From Marinobacterium jannaschii DSM 6295 (GTDB lineage Bacteria; Pseudomonadota; Gammaproteobacteria; Pseudomonadales; Balneatricaceae), in the NCBI RefSeq assembly GCF_000620085.1, contig NZ_KK211065.1, forward strand, positions 232,707-296,706: a stretch of DNA of 64,000 nt, given 5' to 3'. The translations under genes and the position numbers were made by a program. The notes beneath the pieces were generated by a model. The model was not told the origin of the DNA and searched no databases. It saw only the letters and a program-made list of their open reading frames with translations. Below, piece by piece: positions 41,514 to 50,725 of the stretch (the stretch's first letter is position 1; every line of letters starts with the position of its first letter).

Positions 41514-42530
41514 ATGACTATTCTGGTAACCGGCGGAGCCGGGTATATCGGCAGCCATACCGTAGTACTACTGCAGGAAGCAGGCTATGACGTTGTTATC
41601 TTTGATAACCTCAGCAACAGCAATCCAGAGGTCTTCAACCGAATCGAAGAACTGACAGGAAAACGCCCCCTGTTTATCAGAGGTGATATACGTGATCCTG
41701 AAGCCCTGGATAGCGTTTTTCGCGATCAAAATATTGATGCCGTCATCCACTTCGCAGGTCTGAAAGCCGTCGGTGAATCGGTAGAAAAACCCGTTCTTTA
41801 CTATCGGAACAATGTTGAAGGTTCCGTCAAGTTATTCGAAGCGATGGAAAAGCATAGCTGCAAGCGCATCGTGTTCAGTTCATCCGCAACAGTCTATGGC
41901 GATCCCGCTTCAGTTCCCATTCGCGAAGACTTCCCGCTCTCAGCCACCAATCCCTATGGCCGCAGTAAACTGATGATCGAAGATATCCTGCGCGACCTGC
42001 AGCGATCAGATAATTGCTGGCAAACAGCGATCCTGCGCTACTTCAACCCGGTTGGTGCACACCCTAGCGGCCGCATCGGTGAAGATCCCAACGGTATTCC
42101 CAACAACCTGATGCCCTATATCGCCCAGGTTGCCGTCGGCAAGCTACCGGAATTGAAGGTCTTTGGAGACGACTATGACACGCCAGATGGAACCGGTGTT
42201 AGAGACTATATCCATGTGATGGATCTTGCCGCCGCCCACTTGAAAGCTCTAGAGGCACTAACACCAGAACACGGCTGCACCGCCTACAATATTGGCACAG
42301 GGCAAGGCTACTCAGTGCTGGAAGCGGCCAACGCCTTTGCAGCAGCCTCTGAAAGAGAGATCCCTTACAGCATTGCACCACGACGAGCGGGTGACATTGC
42401 AGAGTGCTATGCCGACCCCGCGTTTAGTGAGTCAACGCTGATGTGGCAAGCCAGATACGGTATGGAAGAGATGGTAAGGGATCATTGGCGCTGGCAGAGC
42501 GAAAATCCGCACGGCTATACTGAAAGTTAA
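41514..42530 (+). CDS. galE: UDP-glucose 4-epimerase (intact copy)
   Basis: GalE interconverts UDP-glucose and UDP-galactose (some members also the N-acetyl forms). The 338-residue SDR protein has the NAD-binding GGAGYIGSH at 7-15 and the catalytic S124, Y148 and K152 (SSSATVYG and NPYGRSK). It converges on the glycan operon, from which it is separated by a hairpin terminator. A second, decayed galE lies at 58775, on the far side of that operon. AGGA lies about 9 bases before the ATG. Confidence 0.95.
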   Translation: MTILVTGGAGYIGSHTVVLLQEAGYDVVIFDNLSNSNPEVFNRIEELTGKRPLFIRGDIRDPEALDSVFRDQNIDAVIHFAGLKAVGESVEKPVLYYRNNVEGSVKLFEAMEKHSCKRIVFSSSATVYGDPASVPIREDFPLSATNPYGRSKLMIEDILRDLQRSDNCWQTAILRYFNPVGAHPSGRIGEDPNGIPNNLMPYIAQVAVGKLPELKVFGDDYDTPDGTGVRDYIHVMDLAAAHLKALEALTPEHGCTAYNIGTGQGYSVLEAANAFAAASEREIPYSIAPRRAGDIAECYADPAFSESTLMWQARYGMEEMVRDHWRWQSENPHGYTES

Positions 42531-42557
42531 ACACAGCTGCTGTGGTGCGTTCGACCA

Positions 42558-42597
42558 GTCTCAGGGAACCTCTGATAATTCAGAAGCTCCCTGAGAC
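42558..42597. terminator. Long hairpin between galE and the glycan operon
   Basis: GTCTCAGGGA and TCCCTGAGAC form the outer stem, with an inner CTCTGA/TCAGAAG stem and a TAAT loop. It sits between two convergent stop codons. T tracts are short, so termination strength is uncertain. Confidence 0.7.
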
Positions 42598-42602
42598 CAA
42601 AA

Positions 42603-44072
42603 TCACGTAAGCAATCTACGTATATGCTGAATCACAGTCGTCTGTTGCTTCTCAGTCATATTTGACGCAGAAGGCAGGCATACACCGGTACTAAAGAGGT
42701 AGTCGCAGAGACTCTCTTCACCATGGCTGTAGTACTCAGTACCTGCGAACAATGGCTGCTGATGCATTGGTTTCCATAAATGACGTGCTTCGATATTTGC
42801 AGCCGCGAGCTTTTCTATCAGCGCAGGAGCCGTCACTGCGGTTTTTTCCGGGTTAAGCGAGATCGCCGATAACCAACGATTTGACAGGTCTCCTTCCGGC
42901 TCCGGCATCCACTCAATGCAGTCCAGATCTCCCAGCTCAGCACGATAACGATCGAATACTGCACGCCGTGATGCAACCCGCTCATCAAGCACTTTCAGCT
43001 GTCCGCGACCGATACCCGCCAGCACATTGCTCATTCGATAGTTATAACCGACCTCAGTGTGCTCATAGTAAGGTGCGGGATCTCGTGCCTGGGTCGATAA
43101 AAAGCGGGCTTTTTCTATCAGCTGCCGGTCATTGGAGATCAGCATTCCACCGCCTGAAGTGGTGATAATTTTATTACCGTTAAAGGAAAAGATACCAAAT
43201 GTACCAAAAGTACCGGTGTGCTTCCCTTTGTAATAGGCCCCCAGTGATTCCGCCGCATCCTCAATTACAGGCACGCCATACTTCTCACTGAGCGCTACGA
43301 TGCTGTCCATATCGGCACTTTGGCCATACAGGTGTACCACCATAATCGCCTTTGGCGTAATACCTCGACGGGCAAGGCTTTGCAATGCCTGTTCCAATGC
43401 TGCAGGCGACATATTCCATGTATCAGGCGCGGAATCGATAAATACGGGCGTTGCGCCCTGATACAGAATAGGGTTCGCGCTTGCGATAAACGTAAAGCTG
43501 GAACAGAGCACAACATCTCCGGCACCAACTTCAAGCAAACGCAGCGCCAGATGAAGGGCGGCCGTACCGGAACTGAGCGCCGCCGCATGGCCACTGCCTA
43601 CATAAGCGGCCAGCTCTGACTCAAAGCCATCCACATTAGGACCGAGTGGCGCTATCCAGTTAGTCGAAAAGGCTTCTTCCACATACTGACGCTCGTAATC
43701 TCCCATATGGGGAACCGACAGCAGGATGCGCGGCTGAAGCTCATGTCTGAGATAAAGGTCGACAGGTTTAAACTGTTGATCTACCGCTGGTAACTGACTG
43801 ACAGCATAGCGGTCCATCATCTCAATCACGGATTCCGGATTCATCCCCGGAGACGCAACGACTGGCGACTTATCTGCCAGTTTATCTAACTTATCTTCCA
43901 GCCCGAAACCAGCCAGTAATAACCTACGTATATCACCATCGGTTACTGTCCGTAATAAAATACCCTCTTCATTCACCAGCAGCAGAACTGTTGTACCGCT
44001 GTTTTCCAGCTTCTCCAGAGCACTTTTCAAGCTACACTTTCGTGTCACTTCTATCGCAGAAATATCTTTCAT
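42603..44072 (-). CDS. CBS-domain protein fused to a DegT/DnrJ/EryC1-type PLP aminotransferase
   Basis: A 489-residue fusion. Residues 1-110 form a CBS pair (LLLVNEEGILLRTVTDGDIRR is the first repeat's core, quoted as RTVTDGDIRR; AVSQLPAVD in the second). Residues 115-489 form a sugar aminotransferase with ALSSGTAALHLAL near 166, EDAAESLGAYY near 271 and the PLP lysine K301 in SFNGNKIITTSGGG. In this operon it is the likely 4-aminotransferase acting on the keto-sugar made by the dehydratase at 56544. In Campylobacter flagellin pathways the CBS pair is instead attached to a nucleotidyltransferase (PtmE). ATG 44072 is chosen because AAGAGA lies 5-6 bases upstream. Confidence 0.88.
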   Translation of the reverse strand: MKDISAIEVTRKCSLKSALEKLENSGTTVLLLVNEEGILLRTVTDGDIRRLLLAGFGLEDKLDKLADKSPVVASPGMNPESVIEMMDRYAVSQLPAVDQQFKPVDLYLRHELQPRILLSVPHMGDYERQYVEEAFSTNWIAPLGPNVDGFESELAAYVGSGHAAALSSGTAALHLALRLLEVGAGDVVLCSSFTFIASANPILYQGATPVFIDSAPDTWNMSPAALEQALQSLARRGITPKAIMVVHLYGQSADMDSIVALSEKYGVPVIEDAAESLGAYYKGKHTGTFGTFGIFSFNGNKIITTSGGGMLISNDRQLIEKARFLSTQARDPAPYYEHTEVGYNYRMSNVLAGIGRGQLKVLDERVASRRAVFDRYRAELGDLDCIEWMPEPEGDLSNRWLSAISLNPEKTAVTAPALIEKLAAANIEARHLWKPMHQQPLFAGTEYYSHGEESLCDYLFSTGVCLPSASNMTEKQQTTVIQHIRRLLT

Positions 44073-44073
44073 A

Positions 44074-44694
44074 TCAATCTCTTCGCCTCGCCGGAACACC
44101 CGTGAATGTCATACCCTCACCGACATCAGAAGTCACTACAGCTCCGGCACCAATGATCGCATTATCTGCTATAGAGACCATTGGCAAAATTGTTGCCCCT
44201 GCTCCAATCAGAACGTTTTGACCCACCTTAACCCCGCCTCCCAGGGTGGAGCCCGGTGCAATATGAGCAAAGTCACCGATGTCGCAATCATGATCAACGA
44301 CAGCCCTATGATTGACGATTACGCCTTTGCCAACGCAAGCACCAGGAGCGACCACTGCACCTGCAGCAATAAAACTGCCACTGTTTATATCGGCGTAGTC
44401 AGACACTGAAGCGCTTTCATGCATAACCGTAACCGCAGTCCTTCCTGTTGCCTCCAGCCTGCCACTATAGCGGCGGCGGATATGATTATTGCCTATAGCT
44501 ACATGATACCCACCGGCCTGTCGCTCCAATATATCTACAGACTCTACAACAATACCGGGCAACAGCTGCGTCCCCTGTTTTACAGGATCATCATCGATCA
44601 GCCTTATCAGGCGGTCAGGATTGTCTATCCAAACACTGTCCAGAACCACTTTGGCATGCCCGCCAGCTCCGATCACCAGAAGGTCAGTAGGCAT
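44074..44694 (-). CDS. neuD: NeuD/PglD-family sugar O/N-acetyltransferase
   Basis: A 206-residue protein with an N-terminal Rossmann-like domain (LLVIGAGGHAKVVLDS) and a C-terminal left-handed beta-helix of hexapeptide repeats (about 95-200). The likely catalytic His lies in VDHDCDIGDFAHIAPG. Family members acetylate the 4-amino group of UDP-sugars (PglD) or sialic acids (NeuD). Between an aminotransferase and NeuC the first role fits. The start at 44694 overlaps neuC by 11 bases, with GGAGAAGG upstream. Confidence 0.88.
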   Translation of the reverse strand: MPTDLLVIGAGGHAKVVLDSVWIDNPDRLIRLIDDDPVKQGTQLLPGIVVESVDILERQAGGYHVAIGNNHIRRRYSGRLEATGRTAVTVMHESASVSDYADINSGSFIAAGAVVAPGACVGKGVIVNHRAVVDHDCDIGDFAHIAPGSTLGGGVKVGQNVLIGAGATILPMVSIADNAIIGAGAVVTSDVGEGMTFTGVPARRRD

Positions 44695-45814
44695 TGACCT
44701 TCTCCAGTAACCCGGGAGCAAGACTCAGATCAGCAAGGTTCTGAGCTATTTTCTGCCCGGCACTGCCATCACCATACACATTCGTCCATTTCCGATTGCT
44801 GAGTTTCAGCGCTTGCTCCAGCCCCTCACGGATGGCGTCTTCATCAGGTCCGGTATCAACTACATTGTCATTACGCTCTCTGCAGCGCTGGCGATCACCG
44901 ATATTGAGCACCGGGGTTCCCAGTGATGCAGCTTCAATAATACCGCTGCTCGAATTTCCCGCCAGCAGGGAGGCCTCGGTCATCAGGGAGAGGAAGTCCT
45001 CTCGCGGAACGTGCAGCACCGTGCGAATCAGCTTTTGCTCTGCATAATGCTGGATAACCCGGGCAACCTCAGCACTGCCGGCATCCGCGTTAGGCATAAT
45101 AACCAGCGATTGAAGCCCGGAACCCAATACCACCTTTAATAAAGCATCCATCTGTTCAGCCGCCGATGCCGCTTGCTGCACAACCGGATGAAACAGCACC
45201 AGTGCCAGCTGCCGCGTGCTATCCAGCCCATAGTCTTCAAACAGGGGTGCCCGGCTGCGCCGCTCTGCCCTAACAATTGAGTCCAGCCCCGGGGCCCCCG
45301 TGACAATGATATTGTCAGGTAACTCTCCCATACGTATAAGGCGCTCACGGGCCATTGCCGTCGATGTAAAGTGGTAGTGCGCCAGCTTTGAAATAGCATG
45401 GCGAACGGGCTCATCAACCGTACCTGACAGCTCGCCGCCATGAATATGCACCACCGGGATACTGAGATGCAGGGCAGCAATTGCCGCAGCTAACATCTCA
45501 CCACGATCTCCGAGCAGCAACACTATATCCGGCCTGTCAGACTGTAAGGCAAGGGTAAAGCCCTGGATCTGACTGCCAAGTGCGAGCGCCATCTCGGCAC
45601 CCTCACCGCCCGACAATTCAACCGGAACTTTTGCCCCTATATGAAAGCCGGCATCTCTGACCTCAGTCCAGGTATCACCATACTCAGGTAAAAGGTGCAT
45701 ACCGGTCAGGTATAGCGAAAGAGATAATGCCGGGTGTCCTTCAATCTCATCTAAAGCGGACTTCATTAAACCGAAATCGGCCCGGGTACCCGAGATATAT
45801 ACAATTCTACGCAT
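44684..45814 (-). CDS. neuC: UDP-sugar 2-epimerase (hydrolysing), NeuC/LegG family
   Basis: NeuC-type enzymes hydrolyse and epimerise UDP-GlcNAc to ManNAc; LegG does the same with UDP-2,4-diacetamido-trideoxyglucose. The 376-residue GT-B-fold protein has SGTRADFGLMKSAL near 8, LLGDRGEMLAAAIAA near 99, HIHGGELSGTVDE near 123 and NSSSGIIEAASLGTPVLNIG near 289. The presence of dehydratase, aminotransferase and acetyltransferase genes in the same operon favours the LegG substrate. It overlaps neuB by 8 bases. Confidence 0.9.
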   Translation of the reverse strand: MRRIVYISGTRADFGLMKSALDEIEGHPALSLSLYLTGMHLLPEYGDTWTEVRDAGFHIGAKVPVELSGGEGAEMALALGSQIQGFTLALQSDRPDIVLLLGDRGEMLAAAIAALHLSIPVVHIHGGELSGTVDEPVRHAISKLAHYHFTSTAMARERLIRMGELPDNIIVTGAPGLDSIVRAERRSRAPLFEDYGLDSTRQLALVLFHPVVQQAASAAEQMDALLKVVLGSGLQSLVIMPNADAGSAEVARVIQHYAEQKLIRTVLHVPREDFLSLMTEASLLAGNSSSGIIEAASLGTPVLNIGDRQRCRERNDNVVDTGPDEDAIREGLEQALKLSNRKWTNVYGDGSAGQKIAQNLADLSLAPGLLEKVNAY

Positions 45815-46847
45815 CCGCTAAGTCCTTACCAGCAGGCTGACTACCAGCCTGTAGATCACGACAGGCGCGCTTACCTACAACGTCCTGTATATACTTGGGC
45901 GCGATGCCCGTGCCCGGGCGTTTCAGGCATATGTCTTCATTGCTGATAATCTGCCCGGCAGTGACATCACTGACTAATGTCACACTACGTCTGACCAGAT
46001 CCCGAACAGGCAGCTCCGAGTCTCTCGGCTCTTTGAGGCCATTCCCCATGCTGTCTTCGATCCGGCGGATATCTGTCAGCAGTGCTGTCAGCTCTTTGGG
46101 TTCCAGCGAGGCCTGATGATCCGGCCCTGGCAGCGAACGGTCCAGCGTAAAGTGCTTTTCGATCACCCGGGCACCACAGGCCACAGCCGCCACTGCAATC
46201 AAGGCACCTTCCGTATGATCTGAGTAGCCAACAGGTAAGCCCGTCGCTTTTTCTATTGTCTGCATGGCAGACAAGTTTACGTCCTGATCCAAAGCCGGAT
46301 AATTCGAGGTACAGTGCAAAATAACCAGTTTATCCTGCAGATCGGCTGACAGACCAAGCTCCTGGCGTACCGAGACAATCGCATCAACGGCATCCCTGAC
46401 CTCTTCCAGTGATGCCATCCCGGTGGAGACAATCAGTTGTTTATCAAAGGCTGCCAGATAGCGGATAAACGGCAGGTTGGTCAGTTCACCTGAAGGGACT
46501 TTAATAATCTCCATGCCCAGCTCAACCAGAAAAGCAGCCGCCGCCTCATCAAACGGTGTAGACATAAACTCGATATCAAGCGCCTTACAGCGTTCGAATA
46601 GAACCCGGTGTGCCTCTTCAGACAGCTCCAGACGCTTAAGCATTGCATACTGGTCCAAATCACCGGTCTGACGTTGTTGATACTCCGCGGTTTTAGTGCC
46701 TTTGGCCACCAGCTTATCTGCCCGGAAAGTCTGAAACTTAATGGCGTCCGCACCTGACGCTGCAGCCACCTCGACCAGTTCCAGAGCCATATCCAGTGAA
46801 CCATTATGGTTCACTCCCGCTTCAGCAATTACATAGCAACGATTCAT
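45807..46847 (-). CDS. neuB: Nonulosonic acid synthase, NeuB/LegI family
   Basis: This enzyme condenses PEP with a mannosamine-type sugar to give a nine-carbon sialic-like acid. The 346-residue protein has a TIM-barrel (about 1-275) with IAEAGVNHNGSLDMAL, DAIKFQTFRADKLV, PSGELTNLPF and HCTSNYPA, and a C-terminal SAF domain (about 285-340). EKHFTLDRSLPGPDH is the conserved substrate segment. ATG 46847 is preferred over GTG 46853 because AAGGTG lies 5 bases before it. A 134-base gap separates it from the preceding SDR gene, the second largest break inside the operon. Confidence 0.93.
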   Translation of the reverse strand: MNRCYVIAEAGVNHNGSLDMALELVEVAAASGADAIKFQTFRADKLVAKGTKTAEYQQRQTGDLDQYAMLKRLELSEEAHRVLFERCKALDIEFMSTPFDEAAAAFLVELGMEIIKVPSGELTNLPFIRYLAAFDKQLIVSTGMASLEEVRDAVDAIVSVRQELGLSADLQDKLVILHCTSNYPALDQDVNLSAMQTIEKATGLPVGYSDHTEGALIAVAAVACGARVIEKHFTLDRSLPGPDHQASLEPKELTALLTDIRRIEDSMGNGLKEPRDSELPVRDLVRRSVTLVSDVTAGQIISNEDICLKRPGTGIAPKYIQDVVGKRACRDLQAGSQPAGKDLADA

Positions 46848-46981
46848 AAACACCTTACGAATAAAATAAACCAGACGGCTCCTTCATCAGGGAAGCGCCG
46901 GAAACAGCCCGTACAGACTCTGACCTTCTGGGACTGGGCGATAATATCTGCCTGTCCGCCAAAACAGCTGCATGAAGCCTG

Positions 46982-47782
46982 TTACAGACTCCAGCCACCA
47001 TCCACAACGATATTCTGTCCGGTCACATAGGCTGACAGATCAGAAGCCAGAAACAGTGTCACGCCTTTAAAATCCTCTTCAGTACCCATTCGGCCAAGAG
47101 GCGTTACCTTCTTGTAGCGCTGCTGAAAGCCGACATCCTGGCCACGCTCAATACCGCCCGGGCTAATACAGTTCACCCGAATTGAGGGGGCCAGTACTGT
47201 GGCCAGATAACGCGTAAGCTGCACAAGTCCCCCTTTACTGGCAGCATAAGCCGCCGGGGTCAGATAGCCCAAGCCCTCATACATCTCCATCTTCTGACCC
47301 GCAACACCGTATATACTACTAATGTTGATGATTGAAGCGCCCTGGCTCATTTCCATCAGCGGCTTACATAACTGAATCAGATAAAAGGCACCGGTAAGAT
47401 TGACATTCAGAGCTTTCTCCCAGGTAAAAATATCCTGCTCTTCGAAAGGTGTCGCCCAGCCTTTCAGGCCTGAAGTACCTACCAGCGCAGCGCAGTTGAT
47501 CAGTATACTGAGATCAAGATCCTTACTTCTCAGAAACTCCGGTACGGTTTCTATCGAGCTTTTATCTGACAGGTCCACCACTAATCCATGATGGCTGCCG
47601 CCAAAACGCTCCGTCAGCTGTAAAATCGCCTGTTCGGTTTTCTGCGGGTCAAAGTCCAGTAAAACAACAGTGGCGCCGGCCTCGGCCAGGCTTTCCGCCA
47701 TCGTGAAGCCCAGATGTCCTGCGCCACCGGTGATCAGTGCTGTACGACCACGAAGGTCGGATAATGCTTTTATAGTGCTCAT
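46982..47782 (-). CDS. Short-chain dehydrogenase/reductase (PtmA-like)
   Basis: A 266-residue SDR oxidoreductase with the cofactor motif TGGAGHLGFTMAESL near 19 and the catalytic residues of SISSIYG and AYAASKGG (Tyr-x-x-x-Lys). Its position beside a CMP-nonulosonic acid synthetase and NeuB matches ptmA in Campylobacter legionaminic-type flagellin modification clusters. Its substrate is unknown. Its start overlaps the synthetase stop by one base (TAATG). Confidence 0.85.
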   Translation of the reverse strand: MSTIKALSDLRGRTALITGGAGHLGFTMAESLAEAGATVVLLDFDPQKTEQAILQLTERFGGSHHGLVVDLSDKSSIETVPEFLRSKDLDLSILINCAALVGTSGLKGWATPFEEQDIFTWEKALNVNLTGAFYLIQLCKPLMEMSQGASIINISSIYGVAGQKMEMYEGLGYLTPAAYAASKGGLVQLTRYLATVLAPSIRVNCISPGGIERGQDVGFQQRYKKVTPLGRMGTEEDFKGVTLFLASDLSAYVTGQNIVVDGGWSL

Positions 47783-48507
47783 TATTCTGCTTTCCGGGAA
47801 AAGAGATACTCTGCGAATTCAAAGTCCAACAGGGTATCAATATCTACAGCCCGCTCATCAGGCACTACCACCTGCTTAACCTTGCCATCAAAGATCGATG
47901 CAGAGTTAAGGATAAAAGAGGGTGAAGAGACGTAAGCGACTGTGGTCATATCAAATACTTCAGGAACATCCTGGCGACGGCTGTAGCGCCGCCCGTCGGC
48001 GGCAAGACACACCAGCCGGGAAAAGCCCTCTGCATCTTCGCACAGCATATTAAAGTAAGGGCTGCGTGAAGCCTCTGTGACGGTAACAACCATATCGCAA
48101 TCGGAGGACTGGTAGCGCTCTATACATGCTTCCACATCGACGACAGCTCGGAGCGGTGATGTTGGCGGCAAGCTGACAAAAAGATCGATATCTGTATTAT
48201 AAACAGACTGATAGCTTTCAATTGCATGCTTCCAGGCATCATATTCACTGGCAGTATCAGTCGCCAGACAGTCCGGGCGCATAAATGGCACCAGTGCACC
48301 ACTCTCCCTGGCAACCTGTGCGATCTCTTCATCATCGGTTGAGACCACCACAGCATCAATAGCTGGCGTCTTAAGCGCCGTCTGAATAGAGTGTCCGATA
48401 AGAGGGATACCACCCAGCTTACGAATATTCTTGCGAGGCACCCCTTTTGAGCCCCCTCTGGCAAAAATAAATGCAACACAGTGCTGACTTTCCTGCCTGG
48501 TCATCAT
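47782..48507 (-). CDS. neuA: CMP-nonulosonic acid synthetase (NeuA/LegF/PtmB family)
   Basis: This cytidylyltransferase activates the nine-carbon acid with CTP. The 241-residue protein has the N-terminal signature FARGGSKGVPRKNIRKLGG near 15, followed by DAVVVSTDDEEIA and LPPTSPLR, all typical. Length is normal for the single-domain type. The start forms an ATGA overlap with the preceding gene. Confidence 0.92.
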   Translation of the reverse strand: MMTRQESQHCVAFIFARGGSKGVPRKNIRKLGGIPLIGHSIQTALKTPAIDAVVVSTDDEEIAQVARESGALVPFMRPDCLATDTASEYDAWKHAIESYQSVYNTDIDLFVSLPPTSPLRAVVDVEACIERYQSSDCDMVVTVTEASRSPYFNMLCEDAEGFSRLVCLAADGRRYSRRQDVPEVFDMTTVAYVSSPSFILNSASIFDGKVKQVVVPDERAVDIDTLLDFEFAEYLFSRKAE

Positions 48508-49508
48508 AACTTGATTACTCCGCCTGTAGCTGAGGAACGATCGAGCGCATCGACCAGTTGCAGTACCTGCAGCCCCTCTTCGATGGATACAGGTTCCGGC
48601 AGGTTGCTCTCAATACAGTCAATAAATGCCATGAGTTCCTCTTCATACATCTTATTGCGATTGCCATCGCCCTTGTAGAGAAGCTCCCGCCCCTCAGGAG
48701 TATCAACTGTTACCCTGTCCTCAATACCATCCCACATCAGGGTGCCCCGCTCACAAATTACCTTGCATAGCCGCACCGGCTGACGTTGCAGCAAATCCAG
48801 ATGAAAAGAGACAGGAATCTCAGCACCCGCCTGTGCGCAAAACATATGCGCCATTACAAGGTCATCACTATCTATTTCCAGATCACTCACCTTAAGGCGG
48901 TACCCCTGAACCGATACGGCATTGCCAAATATCCAGCTCAGATAATCCAGCTCGTGACTAAGCTCAAGCAATGCGCCCCCGCCCAACGACTTCCGGGCAG
49001 AAACTGAAGTGCGATAGTCAGTCCCGGGACGCCAGTCCGGCAGGTACTGCCCCACCTCGGCTTTAACCATGATGCACCTGCCATACTCACTTTCATCGAC
49101 AAGCTGCTTAAAAGCGCGCAGCGAATCAAGAAAGCGCAGGTTGTAGCCCACCATGACTTTTGAGTTCTGGCTTTCAGCTTTAAGCCGAAGCTGAGAGACC
49201 CCTTCTGCACAGTGACTCAGGGGCTTCTCAATAAACAGATGCACACCATTGTCGAGCAGGAAGCCTGCTATGTCTAAATGAGTGCTTGCAGGCCCACAGA
49301 CCAATGCCGCCTGAGGGTTAAACTCAACGGCTTCCTGCTGTGAATGATAGACCCTGCAACCTTCATACTCAGTGCTCCCGGAGCCCGGCCGCCTGAGGAT
49401 CGCCACTTCAGCATCTGGCATTAAAGAACGAATATTCGCCAGATGCCTTTTTCCAATACTTCCTAACCCTACAACCAGCAGTCGCCTGACCTCTGTCGCT
49501 TGCTTCAT
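48504..49508 (-). CDS. Gfo/Idh/MocA-family oxidoreductase
   Basis: A 334-residue NAD(P)-dependent sugar oxidoreductase with the Rossmann motif VVGLGSIGKRHLANI near 12 and the catalytic FIEKPLSH near 92. Such genes accompany nonulosonic acid clusters, for example ptmF, and may modify the sugar or its acyl groups; the reaction here is unknown. It overlaps the genes on both sides by four bases, so it is firmly in the operon. Confidence 0.85.
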   Translation of the reverse strand: MKQATEVRRLLVVGLGSIGKRHLANIRSLMPDAEVAILRRPGSGSTEYEGCRVYHSQQEAVEFNPQAALVCGPASTHLDIAGFLLDNGVHLFIEKPLSHCAEGVSQLRLKAESQNSKVMVGYNLRFLDSLRAFKQLVDESEYGRCIMVKAEVGQYLPDWRPGTDYRTSVSARKSLGGGALLELSHELDYLSWIFGNAVSVQGYRLKVSDLEIDSDDLVMAHMFCAQAGAEIPVSFHLDLLQRQPVRLCKVICERGTLMWDGIEDRVTVDTPEGRELLYKGDGNRNKMYEEELMAFIDCIESNLPEPVSIEEGLQVLQLVDALDRSSATGGVIKL

Positions 49509-50713
49509 CTCAGCAGTCTCTCTATCTCACGCACTACATTGCCTGTTGCGCAGCCAGCCACCGGAAGTCCGATACCCGGTTGACCATTTTCAATTGCGCA
49601 ATCCAGCGCTTGTCCAAACTGTTCAAGATCATACACAGGCTCAGACAATTCCATCACATCGTAGGGTGCATTCTCAGAAAAAATGGACAGTTTTACGTTG
49701 ACCAGCGGTTTATTAACCAAAGCGGCCTGTAAACCAACAGTCGAAACAGTAACCACAACGCAATCGACTGCATTGAGTAATGTACTCAAATCATCGTCCT
49801 GAGTACTCAATTCTACTCGGGGATGGCTGATATCCGGTCGTCTTATATCATTTGGATGAGGGCGGAAAACAGCTCTGCGATCAGGCTGAGCCTCTACCCA
49901 TTTAATCAGTTCATACTCGATCTTTTCCGGCAGTTTCACATCCCCCTTACGTGAAGAATAGGGGTGATATTCAGGCTCAACATTGGAAGCCCAGAGCACT
50001 ACAGTATGATCGGAAGGCCAGCCTTTGCGCTCTCTGAACGCATCAGAACACTTTTCTTCAGTATAGAGCTGATCAAATGCCGGATTACCCGTGACGACGA
50101 TATCATCGGGTGCGCGGCCATGTTCAACCAGTCGCTGTTTAACAAATTCAGATAGCACACAGAGCCGTGAGGCATATCCGGGTTTGCCCAGCCATTCGAC
50201 TTCTTTCATCGCAAACAGGTCAATCACACACAGAGCCGGAATACCCAGTCCAGAAGCGGCATCCATGGCCGCTTTTTCGGCACGGGGAGAATTAGTCGCC
50301 ACAATCAGATCAGGGCCCAAATCTGAGAGTAACCGCTGCATCGTTTTCAAAGGGTAAAAGTACTGCCTTCCCCCTTGCTGATACAGCCTGGCGGCATCTT
50401 CACTGCCTTTCTCTGCGACCAGATCCATATAAGAAAGCCCCATATAGGCCACGCTTTCCTCATAGGGGACAACCGTATGCTGGGCAGGATCTCCCGCCAA
50501 TTCCCTACCTTTTTCCAGCGCCTCTGAATCTGAATCCTGAAGCAGGTCTCTAAAGCCAATATAGGGAATGTTCTCCCTTTCGAGCACAAGACCCGCTGTG
50601 GTTAGTGCCAGAAAGACGCACCGAACGTTTTCATTTTGACTCAAGGACTTATAAACGGGCAGCAAGGTATTTACATGACCACCGCCATAGGCCACAAACA
50701 AAACTGTTTTCAT
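49505..50713 (-). CDS. GT-B-fold glycosyltransferase-like protein
   Basis: A 402-residue protein. It starts VLFVAYGGGHVNTLLPVYKSL, quoted only through GGGHVNTLLPVYKSL, a nucleotide-sugar fold opening. It later has VVTGNPAFDQLY near 206 and FRPHPNDIRRP near 279, then TVSTVGLQAALVNKPLV near 315. This layout is seen in GT-B transferases and in the capsule-synthesis/NeuC-like superfamily. In an operon with CMP-sugar synthesis but no other obvious glycosyltransferase it is the prime candidate to transfer the nonulosonic acid (inference). AGGGGATG precedes the ATG. Confidence 0.7.
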   Translation of the reverse strand: MKTVLFVAYGGGHVNTLLPVYKSLSQNENVRCVFLALTTAGLVLERENIPYIGFRDLLQDSDSEALEKGRELAGDPAQHTVVPYEESVAYMGLSYMDLVAEKGSEDAARLYQQGGRQYFYPLKTMQRLLSDLGPDLIVATNSPRAEKAAMDAASGLGIPALCVIDLFAMKEVEWLGKPGYASRLCVLSEFVKQRLVEHGRAPDDIVVTGNPAFDQLYTEEKCSDAFRERKGWPSDHTVVLWASNVEPEYHPYSSRKGDVKLPEKIEYELIKWVEAQPDRRAVFRPHPNDIRRPDISHPRVELSTQDDDLSTLLNAVDCVVVTVSTVGLQAALVNKPLVNVKLSIFSENAPYDVMELSEPVYDLEQFGQALDCAIENGQPGIGLPVAGCATGNVVREIERLLR

Positions 50714-50725
50714 GTCATCCCCTGG

